IMG/VR virus record: IMGVR_UViG_3300018049_000080 | Coordinates: 1 to 32,832 of that record | DNA from: a virus | Direction: 5' to 3' (one strand) | DNA length: 32,832 nt | Shown here: positions 1-7,531 of the stretch, one piece after another | Layout: every line of letters starts with the position of its first letter | Numbering within the stretch: the stretch's first letter is position 1 | Translations under genes and position numbers: made by a program | The notes under the pieces: model-generated | Databases searched by the model: none | Seen by the model: only the letters and a program-made list of their open reading frames with translations | Told to the model about the DNA's origin: nothing

Positions 1-365
1 GGTACACCTGCATCAACAAGTGCTTTAGCTTGACGACCTGCGTCAGTATCTAGTAGCCTGATTTTACCTCTTACTTGTTTAGACTCATTATCATAGTAAA
101 GTTCTTCGATAATGTGTGAAACATTCTTAAGAGAAACGTCAAATTTAGCCGGGTGATCTAATTCACCTAAAAGCTTTGATGATTTAATTTTTTCTTGTAG
201 AGCTTCAATCTGAGGTAAGTATTCAGATTCAGTGTAAATACGATTGTTTTTATTCTTTTTATCGATTTCACCAAAAATACCCTCTAGCACGTAATCACCA
301 GACTTTGCGTCAGCAACTAGCGTACTGCTTGATCTCTCAAGAATCAGTAGATTATTATAGTTCAT
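1..365 (-). CDS. 21: Prohead core protein protease gp21, N-terminal part (cut by window edge)
   Basis: Reading the minus strand from ATG at 365 gives an open frame of about 121 residues that runs off the window. It begins MNYNNLLILERSS and contains NRIYTESEYLP (about 41-51), LGELDHP (66-72) and NVSHIIEELYYD (81-92), the pattern of the T4 gp21 / peptidase S77 family. His71 in ELDHP is the likely catalytic histidine. The catalytic serine region should lie just past the window edge, since the frame stops near an LVDAGV segment. In T4 this serine protease sits in the prohead core and cuts scaffold, capsid and internal proteins after I/L-x-E. It is the last gene of the portal / core protein / protease run, matching the T4 order 20-67-68-21. 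A TATAAACA octamer lies 17 nt upstream. The family call is firm; catalytic residues are inferred. Confidence 0.88.
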   Translation of the reverse strand, partial: MNYNNLLILERSSSTLVADAKSGDYVLEGIFGEIDKKNKNNRIYTESEYLPQIEALQEKIKSSKLLGELDHPAKFDVSLKNVSHIIEELYYDNESKQVRGKIRLLDTDAGRQAKALVDAGV

Positions 366-382
366 GAATGTTATAATATATT

Positions 383-390
383 TGTTTATA
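383..390 (-). promoter_or_regulatory. Putative T4-type late promoter before gene 21
   Basis: On the minus strand the octamer reads TATAAACA (within GATATATAAACA) and lies exactly 17 nt upstream of the gp21 ATG. The same spacing recurs before four other genes in this window. It resembles the T4 late promoter TATAAATA recognised by gp55. No Shine-Dalgarno sequence lies between it and the start codon. Confidence 0.5.
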
Positions 391-425
391 TATCAAGATT
401 AAAAAACAGAAATTTTGTTTTTTTA

Positions 426-773
426 TTAGATATCAGCTAGTGGGTCTTCTTCGCCGCCTTCTTCACCACCTTCAGCTTCTTTTTCTTTTTCTAACTCCTC
501 TTCTTTATTTTCGGCAGAATAGTCGTTCCAGTACTTTTTTAATGTTGATATATCTTCTTCTGAAAAAGCAGTGTCTCCAAATTTATCATACATTTTGTCA
601 ACTAATTGCTTTTCATTATCAGATGAAACAACAATACCTAGGATTTCTTCTGAAGAAATTTCAGTACCGTCTGTTGTAATCATATCGTCAACCACAACTT
701 CTGATTCTGGTCCAGCATTAATTGCTTCTTCATTAGCAGCTACAAACTGTTCAAATGTTTTAAGTGTATTCAT
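426..773 (-). CDS. Small acidic prohead core protein, gp67-like, with capsid-targeting N terminus
   Basis: This is a 115-residue, very acidic protein. It starts MNTLKTFEQFVAANEEAINAG, which fits the capsid-targeting peptide seen on many proteins here (M-x-x-x-K-x-F-E-x-F). It ends in a run of Glu/Gly followed by EEDPLADI. In T4 the gene between portal (20) and protease (21) is 67, a small acidic core protein with a Glu/Asp-rich tail that is cleaved by gp21. Position, charge and size all fit, though I do not recognise clear sequence identity. Its start lies 17 nt downstream of the portal stop, so it is probably cotranscribed with the portal. Known of the family: gp67 helps shape the prohead and its fragments stay in the mature head. 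The gp67 assignment rests mainly on synteny. Confidence 0.6.
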   Translation of the reverse strand: MNTLKTFEQFVAANEEAINAGPESEVVVDDMITTDGTEISSEEILGIVVSSDNEKQLVDKMYDKFGDTAFSEEDISTLKKYWNDYSAENKEEELEKEKEAEGGEEGGEEDPLADI

Positions 774-790
774 TATACTTAAGTATTTTT

Positions 791-2395
791 TTACATTCCC
801 ATGCCCATGCCCATTGGGTCTTCTGGTTCTTCACCTGCACCCGCTTCTTCTGACCTAGCTTTGTATGCATCATTTGCAGCTTTGTCATCCGGTGTAAGCT
901 TCAAGTATTTATCTACCAAGAAGTCCATATCGAAGAAGTAATCCTCTTCCATTGTTACAGGGTCAGTAATCATTAGGTTGTCGCGCATTTGACCAATAAA
1001 GTCTAATCTACGTTCCATGATTTCCATGTGCTTCAATTCAGCAAACATGTTTTCTTCATTAAATCTAAGAGCGATTTGTGTTCTGAACTGTGGGTCATTA
1101 GCAAAGTCAGGGTACTTTAAACACATTTGTAAGTACATTGGCTTAACAAGAACTTCTTGGAAAGCAGAACGCAGTCTTCTTACAAACTTAGAGAATTTAA
1201 TCTCATCTCTAATCATACCGTCAGCAGCAAGATTGAAATCACCACCACCGTCTTCGTACATAAATCTATTGTAAGGAATCTTAGATACATGCTTAAGTTT
1301 ATCGTTAAAGTACTTAAGTGCTTCTGTATCTGAAAGGTCTGGTCCGTCACCGCCAAGAGTTTCAATCTCTGGAGTTTCACCCTCTTTAGAAGGTAACCAG
1401 TATTCTCTTGAGAACTGAAGCATTGGCTTACCGTCCGTTTCAAGTGTACCTGATTCCCAATCAAAGTCTACAACCTCTTTATAGTTGTTCATCAGCTGTG
1501 CAAGAGACTGCTTAGCTCTTGTCTTAGACTTACCACCCATTGGGATAACAAACTTCATTCTGAATGAAGCATTCGTAACTGCCCAAATCACACGAGTGTG
1601 TTCCATGATTCTCATCAGGTTAAACGACCTAATTAGACGCTCAACATAAGAAACTCTTGAAACTGTAGTAATTGATGAATATGAAATGTAAATGATTTGC
1701 GAATCGTAAAGGACTCTTTCTTTCATCGGGTCATCTTTAAACTGTACCCAAACTTTCTTACCGTCCTCTTTATTAAAACCAGGCATTAGAGTAATTGGGT
1801 CAATTTCTTTGAAGCCAATAATTTCTGTTTGCTCTTCGTTGTAAATAATCTCAAATGAAAGATAACCGTCAATAAGGAATTTACGGAAGAAGTACCAAGC
1901 AGATTGGTCACCGTTAAATCCAAAGTACTGGTAAATGTTTCTGAAAGATCTTTTAAAGTATTTGTCAACCTCGTCTGAAACCTCTAATCCAATAATGTCT
2001 GGGTAACAGAAAAAGTTTTTATCGTCATAAACAATAGTTTCGTCACAAAGAATATCTAAGATATCTTCAATTTCATCATGTAATGAAAACTTTCTAAGCT
2101 CTTCTCTTTTCCCTTCGTAATCTCTATCAAAAAGTGGGATAGATTTACGCATGTTAGTATCTGTCATAGACAGCGCGGCAAATGCACCATATATGTCGTC
2201 ATTGTCAATACCCATTGGGTTCATCTGACCGTATCCAAACGCATCTTCAGTTGGACCAATTGCTTGAGACTGACGAAGAACCATATCATCGTAGTACATA
2301 CCAAACGATGAAAGGCTCTTAAGAGCTGTACTTAAAGTAAACGGTCTCTTACCATATGAAAGAGGACCATTGTTGTTATTTACGAAACCTGCCAT
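791..2395 (-). CDS. 20: Portal vertex protein gp20
   Basis: The 534-residue protein has the length of T4-type portal proteins (T4 gp20 is 524 aa). Typical features are the early ALSMTDTNMRKSIPLFDRDYEGKREELR region (about 73-100), DILCDETIVYDD, the WYFFRKFLIDGYLSFEIIYNEE segment, the YSSITTVSRVSYVERLIRSFNLMRIMEHTRVIWAV core, and KHVSKIPYNRFMYEDGGGDFN. The portal is a dodecamer at one capsid vertex; it nucleates head assembly, docks terminase and is the DNA channel. The C terminus ends in a Met/Gly-rich tail (PMGMGMGM), which is unusual. A TATAAAGA octamer sits 16 nt before the ATG. Downstream come the gp67-like core protein and the gp21 protease, the conserved T4 head cassette. Confidence 0.95.
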   Translation of the reverse strand: MAGFVNNNNGPLSYGKRPFTLSTALKSLSSFGMYYDDMVLRQSQAIGPTEDAFGYGQMNPMGIDNDDIYGAFAALSMTDTNMRKSIPLFDRDYEGKREELRKFSLHDEIEDILDILCDETIVYDDKNFFCYPDIIGLEVSDEVDKYFKRSFRNIYQYFGFNGDQSAWYFFRKFLIDGYLSFEIIYNEEQTEIIGFKEIDPITLMPGFNKEDGKKVWVQFKDDPMKERVLYDSQIIYISYSSITTVSRVSYVERLIRSFNLMRIMEHTRVIWAVTNASFRMKFVIPMGGKSKTRAKQSLAQLMNNYKEVVDFDWESGTLETDGKPMLQFSREYWLPSKEGETPEIETLGGDGPDLSDTEALKYFNDKLKHVSKIPYNRFMYEDGGGDFNLAADGMIRDEIKFSKFVRRLRSAFQEVLVKPMYLQMCLKYPDFANDPQFRTQIALRFNEENMFAELKHMEIMERRLDFIGQMRDNLMITDPVTMEEDYFFDMDFLVDKYLKLTPDDKAANDAYKARSEEAGAGEEPEDPMGMGMGM

Positions 2396-2411
2396 TTAAT
2401 TGCTTTAAATT

Positions 2412-2419
2412 TCTTTATA
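2412..2419 (-). promoter_or_regulatory. Putative T4-type late promoter before gene 20
   Basis: The minus strand reads TATAAAGA within AATATATAAAGA, 16 nt before the portal ATG. It lies just before the stop codon of the preceding gene (stop at 2415-2417), so it overlaps that gene's end. Octamer and spacing match four other sites in the window. Confidence 0.5.
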
Positions 2420-3020
2420 TATTCTTATTATTATAATACTTTCTGAACATAGCACGAAGCATTCCAGGTGTTACACCTTCAAGTTCTGCAAAATCACAAA
2501 GTACTATTTTTGCCCAGTTTTCATAAGACACTACTGCTTGCTTTACTTTTAACGCAGGTTTGTATTGTCTTATGGCAAATCCACAACCGTATTGGTCTAA
2601 ATAACGCTTAGCACCCTGGTAGCTTAAACTCAATTGACCTTGTGCTTTAGCGTTTTCTTTAGCCCTATTTTCGTTTGTTTTAATCTGGCCATTTAATCTT
2701 ATATGCAAATCATCTAATAATGTTTCTTTTACATTAATAGGCAATAGATTAAGATTGATTGCAACGTCGTTGCCTTTATAGGGGTCAAGTGCTAGTACCA
2801 CTGGGTTACGGTCCCACCATTGAAGGTTTTCAGTAATCGGTGTATCGTATCTAAAAACATAAATCTTACCTGGTCTAAATCTTTCACCGTACTTAGCAAC
2901 TGAATTGTTGTTAAATGACTTTAGCGAAGTCTTATACCAATCTTCAGCAGCTGCCCTAGCATTTGCTTTAGAACCGTGTAACTTTATTTGTGATTGTATG
3001 TCTTTTTTAATCTGACCCAT
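2415..3020 (-). CDS. Conserved T4-like phage protein of unknown function
   Basis: I choose ATG at 3020 (MGQIKKDIQSQIKLHG), giving 201 aa, because it overlaps the gp4 stop as TAATG, a junction used at seven other places here. The longer frame from 3059 would overlap gp4 by 40 nt. Residues about 40-75 read RPGKIYVFRYDTPITENLQWWDRNPVVLALD, followed by GNDVAINLNLLP. A PGKIY-F-Y-P... D-x-P-hh pattern of this type recurs in T4-like phage proteins that I remember only as hypothetical. The rest is basic with a helical N terminus (KANARAAAEDWYKTSLK). It lies between head-completion gp4 and portal, so a structural or packaging role is plausible. In T4 a neighbour of gene 4 is the DNA-end protector gp2, but I see no clear match to it. 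Confidence 0.7.
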   Translation of the reverse strand: MGQIKKDIQSQIKLHGSKANARAAAEDWYKTSLKSFNNNSVAKYGERFRPGKIYVFRYDTPITENLQWWDRNPVVLALDPYKGNDVAINLNLLPINVKETLLDDLHIRLNGQIKTNENRAKENAKAQGQLSLSYQGAKRYLDQYGCGFAIRQYKPALKVKQAVVSYENWAKIVLCDFAELEGVTPGMLRAMFRKYYNNKNI

Positions 3021-3496
3021 TATCCAAGAGATTTTTCTGTCATCACCACAAAACGCCAACCTCTTCCGTTAGCAAATTCTTGTGCTGCATTATATTTATC
3101 TCGATTAACAACATACTGCTCTGCTAAAAATTTATAATTTTTTAGAGCTTTCTTACTGTTTGTTGTTGGAGGCTTTGGCTTTTTAATTTGAGATTCTGGT
3201 TTAATCTCTACAAGAATGTGCTCTATATTACCGTCATGCTTTTTAATTTTAATATAAAAGTCTGGGTAATATGTACGCTTTTTATTATGTAGCTTTGACC
3301 AGTATGGTATTTCAACAGGTTCACTCGACCACATAATAACACCCTCATTGACGTCACACCACATCATAAACTTACGTTCCCAAGAAGACCTATAAATAAT
3401 AGGCTCAGGTCCAACGTATTTTGTGGGGTTTTTAGGTTTAAAATAACCTTGAGTAAATCCTGATTTATTTGTGGGGCGAACCCTTTTAATTGACAT
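3020..3496 (-). CDS. 4: Head-completion protein gp4, PD-(D/E)XK nuclease-like
   Basis: The 158-residue protein matches the T4 gp4 (gp50) family: YRSSWERKFMMWCDVNEGVIMWSSEPVEIPYWS (about 35-67), then RTYYPDFYIKIK and HILVEIKPESQIKKPKPP, then a helical segment and GRGWRFVVMTEKSLG at the end. The catalytic pattern of a PD-(D/E)XK fold is visible: Glu40, Asp79 in YPDF, and Glu97-Ile-Lys99. In T4 gp4 acts after DNA packaging to complete heads so that tails can join. TAATG overlaps couple it to gp55 upstream (3496) and to the unknown gene downstream (3020), so the three are one translational unit. Family confidence is high; nuclease activity is inferred from the motif. Confidence 0.9.
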   Translation of the reverse strand: MSIKRVRPTNKSGFTQGYFKPKNPTKYVGPEPIIYRSSWERKFMMWCDVNEGVIMWSSEPVEIPYWSKLHNKKRTYYPDFYIKIKKHDGNIEHILVEIKPESQIKKPKPPTTNSKKALKNYKFLAEQYVVNRDKYNAAQEFANGRGWRFVVMTEKSLG

Positions 3497-3870
3497 TATA
3501 TCGAGAACAAACCACCTTCCTCACCTGGTTTTGCACCGGCCCGGTCGATGGACATTGTATCTTTATATTTTTGTGGGTGTATCTTATTCCATCCTTTAGC
3601 GTAACCTCTTTTAGCAATTTCCGTAAAGTATGCGAAGGCATTAGGGTACTTTGGATTAAAGTTTCTCCAGTACTTTAAAAGGTCAAGCATGGCAAACTGT
3701 AAACAATCTTGGCGGTCGTCATCGTAAACGTATGACATTTTACGAATAGCTCGTTCAGCCAACAACATCAACATTTTCTCCGCGGTTGGAGTCAGTTTAT
3801 CTTGTTCTTTTGACTTTACGATTTCTGCGTAAAGATCTTTATTGTTTAAATAGTTTTTACTTTTAGCCAC
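3496..3870 (-). CDS. 55: Late-transcription sigma factor gp55
   Basis: The 124-residue protein carries the signature core of T4-type gp55: LMLLAERAIRKMSYVYDDDRQDCLQFAMLDLLKYWRNFNP (about 34-73), then NAFAYFTEIAKRGYAKGWNKIHP (77-99). This corresponds to sigma region 2, which recognises the late TATAAATA element and binds core RNA polymerase. It is shorter than T4 gp55 (185 aa), like other compact marine forms. The start is GTG at 3870; there is no nearer in-frame ATG. The C terminus, EEGGLFSI, contains a Leu-Phe pair that could be the sliding-clamp contact T4 gp55 has at its C terminus (inference). It has its own upstream promoter-like element at 3903-3933 and a terminator before that. Confidence 0.93.
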   Translation of the reverse strand: MAKSKNYLNNKDLYAEIVKSKEQDKLTPTAEKMLMLLAERAIRKMSYVYDDDRQDCLQFAMLDLLKYWRNFNPKYPNAFAYFTEIAKRGYAKGWNKIHPQKYKDTMSIDRAGAKPGEEGGLFSI

Positions 3871-3902
3871 AATTGTTAATTATTATTTTAATATCTTTGA
3901 TT

Positions 3903-3933
3903 ATTATACGATGTAAGTGGATAAGTGTTTCAT
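3903..3933 (-). promoter_or_regulatory. Putative promoter (TGAAACA class) before gene 55
   Basis: On the minus strand ATGAAA (3928-3933) is followed after 19 nt by TATAAT (3903-3908), 32 nt before the GTG of gp55. The -35-like box continues as ATGAAACA, shared with the promoters before the clamp, gp41 and others. It lies between the upstream terminator (3948-3979) and gene 55, which suits an independent transcription unit. Confidence 0.5.
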
Positions 3934-3947
3934 AGGATACACCAAAT

Positions 3948-3979
3948 AAGAAAGACCCAGTAAGCCCGGGTCTTCTTAA
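3948..3979 (-). terminator. Rho-independent terminator after the 82-aa targeted-protein gene
   Basis: The minus strand forms a stem AAGACCC / GGGTCTT around a 9-nt loop, flanked by A-rich sequence on the 5' side and TTTCTTATTT on the 3' side. It lies about 33 nt after the stop at 4012. Confidence 0.6.
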
Positions 3980-4011
3980 AAGCTTTTCAGCTTTAATAAT
4001 ATTTGAGCAAT

Positions 4012-4260
4012 TTAAATGCCTTCGCCTTCTTCCAGCTCTAATCTCGATTTTGGAACTCTGATCATATCGTCGTCATTCACAAAACAGATTACAAGGTCAT
4101 CGTTTGCTGATTGAGAATAGCTTAGAGCGTCAATTGACAGCTCCGTGCCCTCTGGCATATCTTCGAATTCTCTTTTCAGAGCACCCGGTACATATCCATT
4201 AGACCTGCTAGTGTCCTCTTCGTTAATTGAGAATTGCTCAAATGTCTTAATATAGTTCAT
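4012..4260 (-). CDS. Small capsid-targeted (internal head) protein
   Basis: This 82-residue acidic protein opens MNYIKTFEQFSINEEDTS. The first ten residues nearly copy those of the gp67-like protein (MNTLKTFEQF) and fit the capsid-targeting pattern. SINEE gives an I-N-E site of the type gp21 cuts after. The mature part (about 65 aa) contains PEGTELSIDALSYSQSANDDLVICFVNDDDMIRVP, which looks like a small beta domain, and ends in LEEGEGI. Its ATG overlaps the stop of the 254-aa gene (TAATG). I infer that it is packaged in the head and processed on maturation, as T4 internal proteins are. Its function after packaging is unknown. Confidence 0.7.
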   Translation of the reverse strand: MNYIKTFEQFSINEEDTSRSNGYVPGALKREFEDMPEGTELSIDALSYSQSANDDLVICFVNDDDMIRVPKSRLELEEGEGI

Positions 4261-5024
4261 TATAGTGTAGCTTTTAGTTCTTTAATCTCTGCTTCAAATC
4301 TTGCAATCTCACCCTCGATAAGTGCATCAGCAGCTTTGATTTCTTCGATTGACCTGTCTGCTTCAGCTAGTCTGTTTCTTTGGTCTTTTAAGAAATCAAC
4401 TAGTTCACCTTTTTTCTTAAGTTCGTCAAGTGCATCAACATATTCTGTTAGTTCACCTTCAACTAAGTCAGCTACAAAGTCAGCAATGTTTACATTAGTC
4501 TTCTCTGTAACATATTCCACAGCAGCGTTAGCTGTATTTGCCTTAAAGAAATTGTATAGCTTTGCTGATTCGTTTAATCTTGAAATGTAAACGTTACCAC
4601 CAACTCTCATTACATCGATTAGGTTGTTGTTTTCATTTACAGTTTTAACAAAATCAAGTTCTACATATTTGTCAATATTTCTTGCTGCGTTTTCAAAAGC
4701 TTTTGCAATAGGCTTCTCTTCGTATCTGATTACACCTGCTGCTAAAATAAACTCTGTGAAGTTTTCATCTAACACCTCTGTATTACCCATGTAAAATTTA
4801 GACTCTTCAATGTTGTAATACATTTTGTAAATACCCTTGTACCATATAATCGCTTCATTTGTAAACTGGAAGTTTTCAAGCGCCCATGCTAATGATAACA
4901 TGTCGTTGCTAATTTCCTCGTTTTCTACGATTGTATTTTCAGCAGTATTAACCGTATAAGATTTACCGTGTAAGTAAAACGCAATCTCGTTTTCATTAAT
5001 AATATTAATAGGAGATAGATTCAT
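4260..5024 (-). CDS. Unknown protein of the late region, C-terminal coiled coil
   Basis: I do not recognise this 254-residue protein. The N-terminal 110 residues look like a mixed alpha/beta domain (INENEIAFYLHGKSYTVN, AIIWYKGIYKMYYNIEESKFYMG). The last 80 residues (VADLVEGELTEYVDALDELKKKGELVDFLKDQRNRLAEADRSIEEIKAADALIEGEIARFEAEIKEL) are strongly helical and coiled-coil-like. It starts 29 nt after the gp15-like gene, has a late-type octamer (TATAAAAA) exactly 17 nt before ATG, and is coupled by TAATG to the small targeted protein. Context suggests a virion or morphogenesis role. It has no targeting peptide of its own. Confidence 0.75.
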   Translation of the reverse strand: MNLSPINIINENEIAFYLHGKSYTVNTAENTIVENEEISNDMLSLAWALENFQFTNEAIIWYKGIYKMYYNIEESKFYMGNTEVLDENFTEFILAAGVIRYEEKPIAKAFENAARNIDKYVELDFVKTVNENNNLIDVMRVGGNVYISRLNESAKLYNFFKANTANAAVEYVTEKTNVNIADFVADLVEGELTEYVDALDELKKKGELVDFLKDQRNRLAEADRSIEEIKAADALIEGEIARFEAEIKELKATL

Positions 5025-5041
5025 AATTTAATACGTTTGTT

Positions 5042-5049
5042 TTTTTATA
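5042..5049 (-). promoter_or_regulatory. Putative T4-type late promoter before the 254-aa gene
   Basis: The minus strand reads TATAAAAA within GATATATAAAAA, exactly 17 nt before the ATG at 5024. Sequence and spacing match the sites before genes 20, 21 and the two long polyprotein genes. Confidence 0.5.
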
Positions 5050-5053
5050 TATC

Positions 5054-5842
5054 TTAGTCGACGATGCGTTTTGGATTATCGTCTGATGTTCTATCAAAGT
5101 CTGTTTCTGATGTTGATGTAGGCTGTGTATGAATTTCAAACATTCTATTACCAACATGCATTTCAGTACCCCATTCAAATGATGGTAGGAATGAATTGAT
5201 TTCTAATGGGAACGTTACTTTATAACCCTCATTTGAATCAAATGAAAATTCAACAGGTCTTTCTGTGCCATAATCTTCAGGCATCGCATAATAAGAAGGT
5301 AATCTATAAGAACCTTCGTACAGGTCGCCTACTTCAATATTGTATTGATTAGACTTGTACAGTCTCTTGATAATACGTTCTACAATTTTGAAGTTATCAA
5401 GCTGTGATGACGTGATAATCTCAACATTAACTGAAATATTGATAGGTATCATTTCAAATTCAGCGTTGTAGCCTTGCATTGCACCGTTATCGTCCATTTT
5501 AGTGTACGATCCACGAATGCGCTTATTTACAAGCTTTGATGAATCTATAGACAGACCCTCAAAGTTAACAACACCTCTTGGTACTCTATCGTAATTACCG
5601 TCAGCCCTAACTTGTTCAGGTTCACATCTTAAACCGTCTTTAGTTAAGAATAAGAAGTTATCTTTTAAGAAATCTTCGTCACCTGCTATTGCATAATAAA
5701 AAGGTACATCTACCTCAACTCGATTATCGTTGTCAAGTTGACGGTAAAAATATACCTTATTATTTAAGTCAGCAAGTAAACCTATGATGATGTGCCTGAT
5801 TGCACTGTCATCCTTATTAAATTTTACATTATACGTCGCCAT
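5054..5842 (-). CDS. 15: Probable tail completion / sheath stabiliser protein, gp15-like
   Basis: The 262-residue protein follows the domain plan of T4 gp15 (272 aa). It has an opening helix with paired beta strands (AIRHIIIGLLADLNNKVYFYRQLDNDNRVEVDVPFYYA, about 14-51, like T4's RRYATLMGDLFSNIQIKRQLESGDKFIRVPITYA). Then comes a PRGVVNFEGLSIDSSKLVNK strand region, and a QGYNAEFEMIPINISVNVEIITSSQLDNFKIVERIIKRLY segment resembling T4's NPSPIKMIYELSIFTRYEDDMFQIVEQILPYF. A YKVTFPLEINSFLPSF strand pair follows near the end. In T4 gp15 forms a hexamer capping the tail tube and sheath and joins tail to neck. The match is by eye and remote. It starts 15 nt after the stop of gene 46. Confidence 0.65.
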   Translation of the reverse strand: MATYNVKFNKDDSAIRHIIIGLLADLNNKVYFYRQLDNDNRVEVDVPFYYAIAGDEDFLKDNFLFLTKDGLRCEPEQVRADGNYDRVPRGVVNFEGLSIDSSKLVNKRIRGSYTKMDDNGAMQGYNAEFEMIPINISVNVEIITSSQLDNFKIVERIIKRLYKSNQYNIEVGDLYEGSYRLPSYYAMPEDYGTERPVEFSFDSNEGYKVTFPLEINSFLPSFEWGTEMHVGNRMFEIHTQPTSTSETDFDRTSDDNPKRIVD

Positions 5843-5857
5843 AGATAGTATATATCT

Positions 5858-7531
5858 CTAATCTATGGTCTCAATTTCAAATTTAGAGAATCCATTGTCG
5901 CGGTAAATCTGAATCTTTTTATCAAAGATTTCATGTGGTAGTACCGAGTGGTTAATAACAAATGTATTGATTTTATTCTCTTTAATTACTTGAGCTAAAA
6001 TCTTAAGTATGTTGTACACACCATCTGAATCTACTGACGAAAGCAATTCATCCAAGAACAGTAGGTTTAACTGCGGGAATCTTAGTTTAAGAATCTTAAT
6101 GATTGCAATAATGATAATAAAATCAGCAGCTTTACGCTCACCTGTTGAAAGTGTCATTGGATTGATCTCTTCACCTAAGTGGTTGATAATACAATTAAAC
6201 TTATCGTCAAATCGGATATGGAACGGTAAGTGCATTGTATTAATCATCGCAGCAATGTTAGCATTCAACCCTGGTAAGATTGTTTTAACTGCCATGTTCT
6301 TAATTCCGTCTTCACCTAAGATGGTTTCGATAGTCTCAAGGAAATAATATTCATTAGAGATTAAAGACTTGTCTTTTTCTTTAGTCTCTTCTTGTGTCTT
6401 GAACTGGTCAATCAAATTTTGCAAGTGCGTAAACTGGTCAGCATCTGAAGATGATTTCTGTATTTTTACCAGTTCGTTCTTAATAACCTGCATATTTGTT
6501 TTAAGTGCGGACACTTTATCTCTAATGGCGCCTTGCTTTGTTTCAGCTGATTGTATTGATGACTTAACAGAAGCTACTTCAGTCTCTAGTGCTTCCATTT
6601 TAGACGGGATAGCTGATACGCTTTCTTCAAACTCTTGTTTCTTACTATTATGAAAGTCTGTATTCAACGGAGCTTCACAAGTAGGACATGCATTCTTTTC
6701 ATAGAGTGCTAGCTTTTTCTTCAATGACTGAAGTTCGTAATTTAAATTAGAATAGCTAACATTCTTAGTTGACAATTCTTCTTTTAGCTCACCTAAACTG
6801 GTAGTAATCTTGGTGTTTGCTTCTTCTAGCTTTTTCTTGTTATCGTCAAACTTTACAAGCTTGTCTTTAAGCTCTTGTATTTTATCTTTGTTCTTTTCTT
6901 CACTCTCAGCTTGAAGCTTATTAAGTTGCATTTTAACTTGAACAATAGACTCGTTGATTTGTGTAAGTTCTGATTCAAATCCATCAAGGTCAGACTTAAG
7001 TGCTTTACGGTCTTCTTTAACAAGACGTTGCATGTCATTAAGTACAGAGAATCCAAACATCTTATCAATGATTTGCTTTTTATCAGCTGGTGTCATTGTT
7101 AAGAATGACTTAAAATCATTAATCGATAGGATAATAATGTTCTTAAATACATGGTAAGGAATACCGTATACTTCTTCCTCTAGATAGTCTTGTACAGATT
7201 TCTTACCGGCTTTATCGTATTCAACACCATTAATAGTAACGTTGAATTTACTAGGTGCTAATCCTCGTTCAACCACAACGTCCATCGTACCGCAACGTAC
7301 ATGAACCTTTACCCAAAGTTCTTTATTAATACGATTGGGAAGGTCACCTAACTTCACACCTTCAACTTTACCGTATAGCCCAAATACAATAGCGTTAGCG
7401 ATAGTAGTCTTACCATAACCGTTTTTGCCAAGCGTCAGATACAACTCTGCTGAATCCTCTGGGAACTCTAGCTTTTGTTTCTTATTACCGTATGATGCTA
7501 TATTCTTAAATTCTACTGATATTATTTTCAT
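5858..7531 (-). CDS. 46: Recombination endonuclease subunit gp46 (Rad50/SbcC-like ATPase)
   Basis: The 557-residue protein has the SMC/Rad50 plan. Walker A is GKNGYGKT (35-42). The first coiled coil runs about 165-280, the zinc-hook CPTC is at 282-285, and the second coiled coil runs about 295-395. The ABC signature LSTGERKAADF begins at 461, with Walker B LLFLDE (490-495) and the D-loop after it (SSVDSDG). T4 gp46 is 560 aa. With gp47 it forms the nuclease that resects DNA ends for recombination-dependent replication and degrades host DNA. ATG at 7531 overlaps the gp47 stop as ATGA, so the two subunits are translationally coupled and probably made in similar amounts. Confidence 0.96.
   Translation of the reverse strand: MKIISVEFKNIASYGNKKQKLEFPEDSAELYLTLGKNGYGKTTIANAIVFGLYGKVEGVKLGDLPNRINKELWVKVHVRCGTMDVVVERGLAPSKFNVTINGVEYDKAGKKSVQDYLEEEVYGIPYHVFKNIIILSINDFKSFLTMTPADKKQIIDKMFGFSVLNDMQRLVKEDRKALKSDLDGFESELTQINESIVQVKMQLNKLQAESEEKNKDKIQELKDKLVKFDDNKKKLEEANTKITTSLGELKEELSTKNVSYSNLNYELQSLKKKLALYEKNACPTCEAPLNTDFHNSKKQEFEESVSAIPSKMEALETEVASVKSSIQSAETKQGAIRDKVSALKTNMQVIKNELVKIQKSSSDADQFTHLQNLIDQFKTQEETKEKDKSLISNEYYFLETIETILGEDGIKNMAVKTILPGLNANIAAMINTMHLPFHIRFDDKFNCIINHLGEEINPMTLSTGERKAADFIIIIAIIKILKLRFPQLNLLFLDELLSSVDSDGVYNILKILAQVIKENKINTFVINHSVLPHEIFDKKIQIYRDNGFSKFEIETID

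Noticed and set aside
3020-3059. Upstream start (ATG 3059) for the gene after gp4
   Set aside because: It would overlap gp4 by 40 nt. ATG 3020 forms the TAATG junction used repeatedly in this genome.
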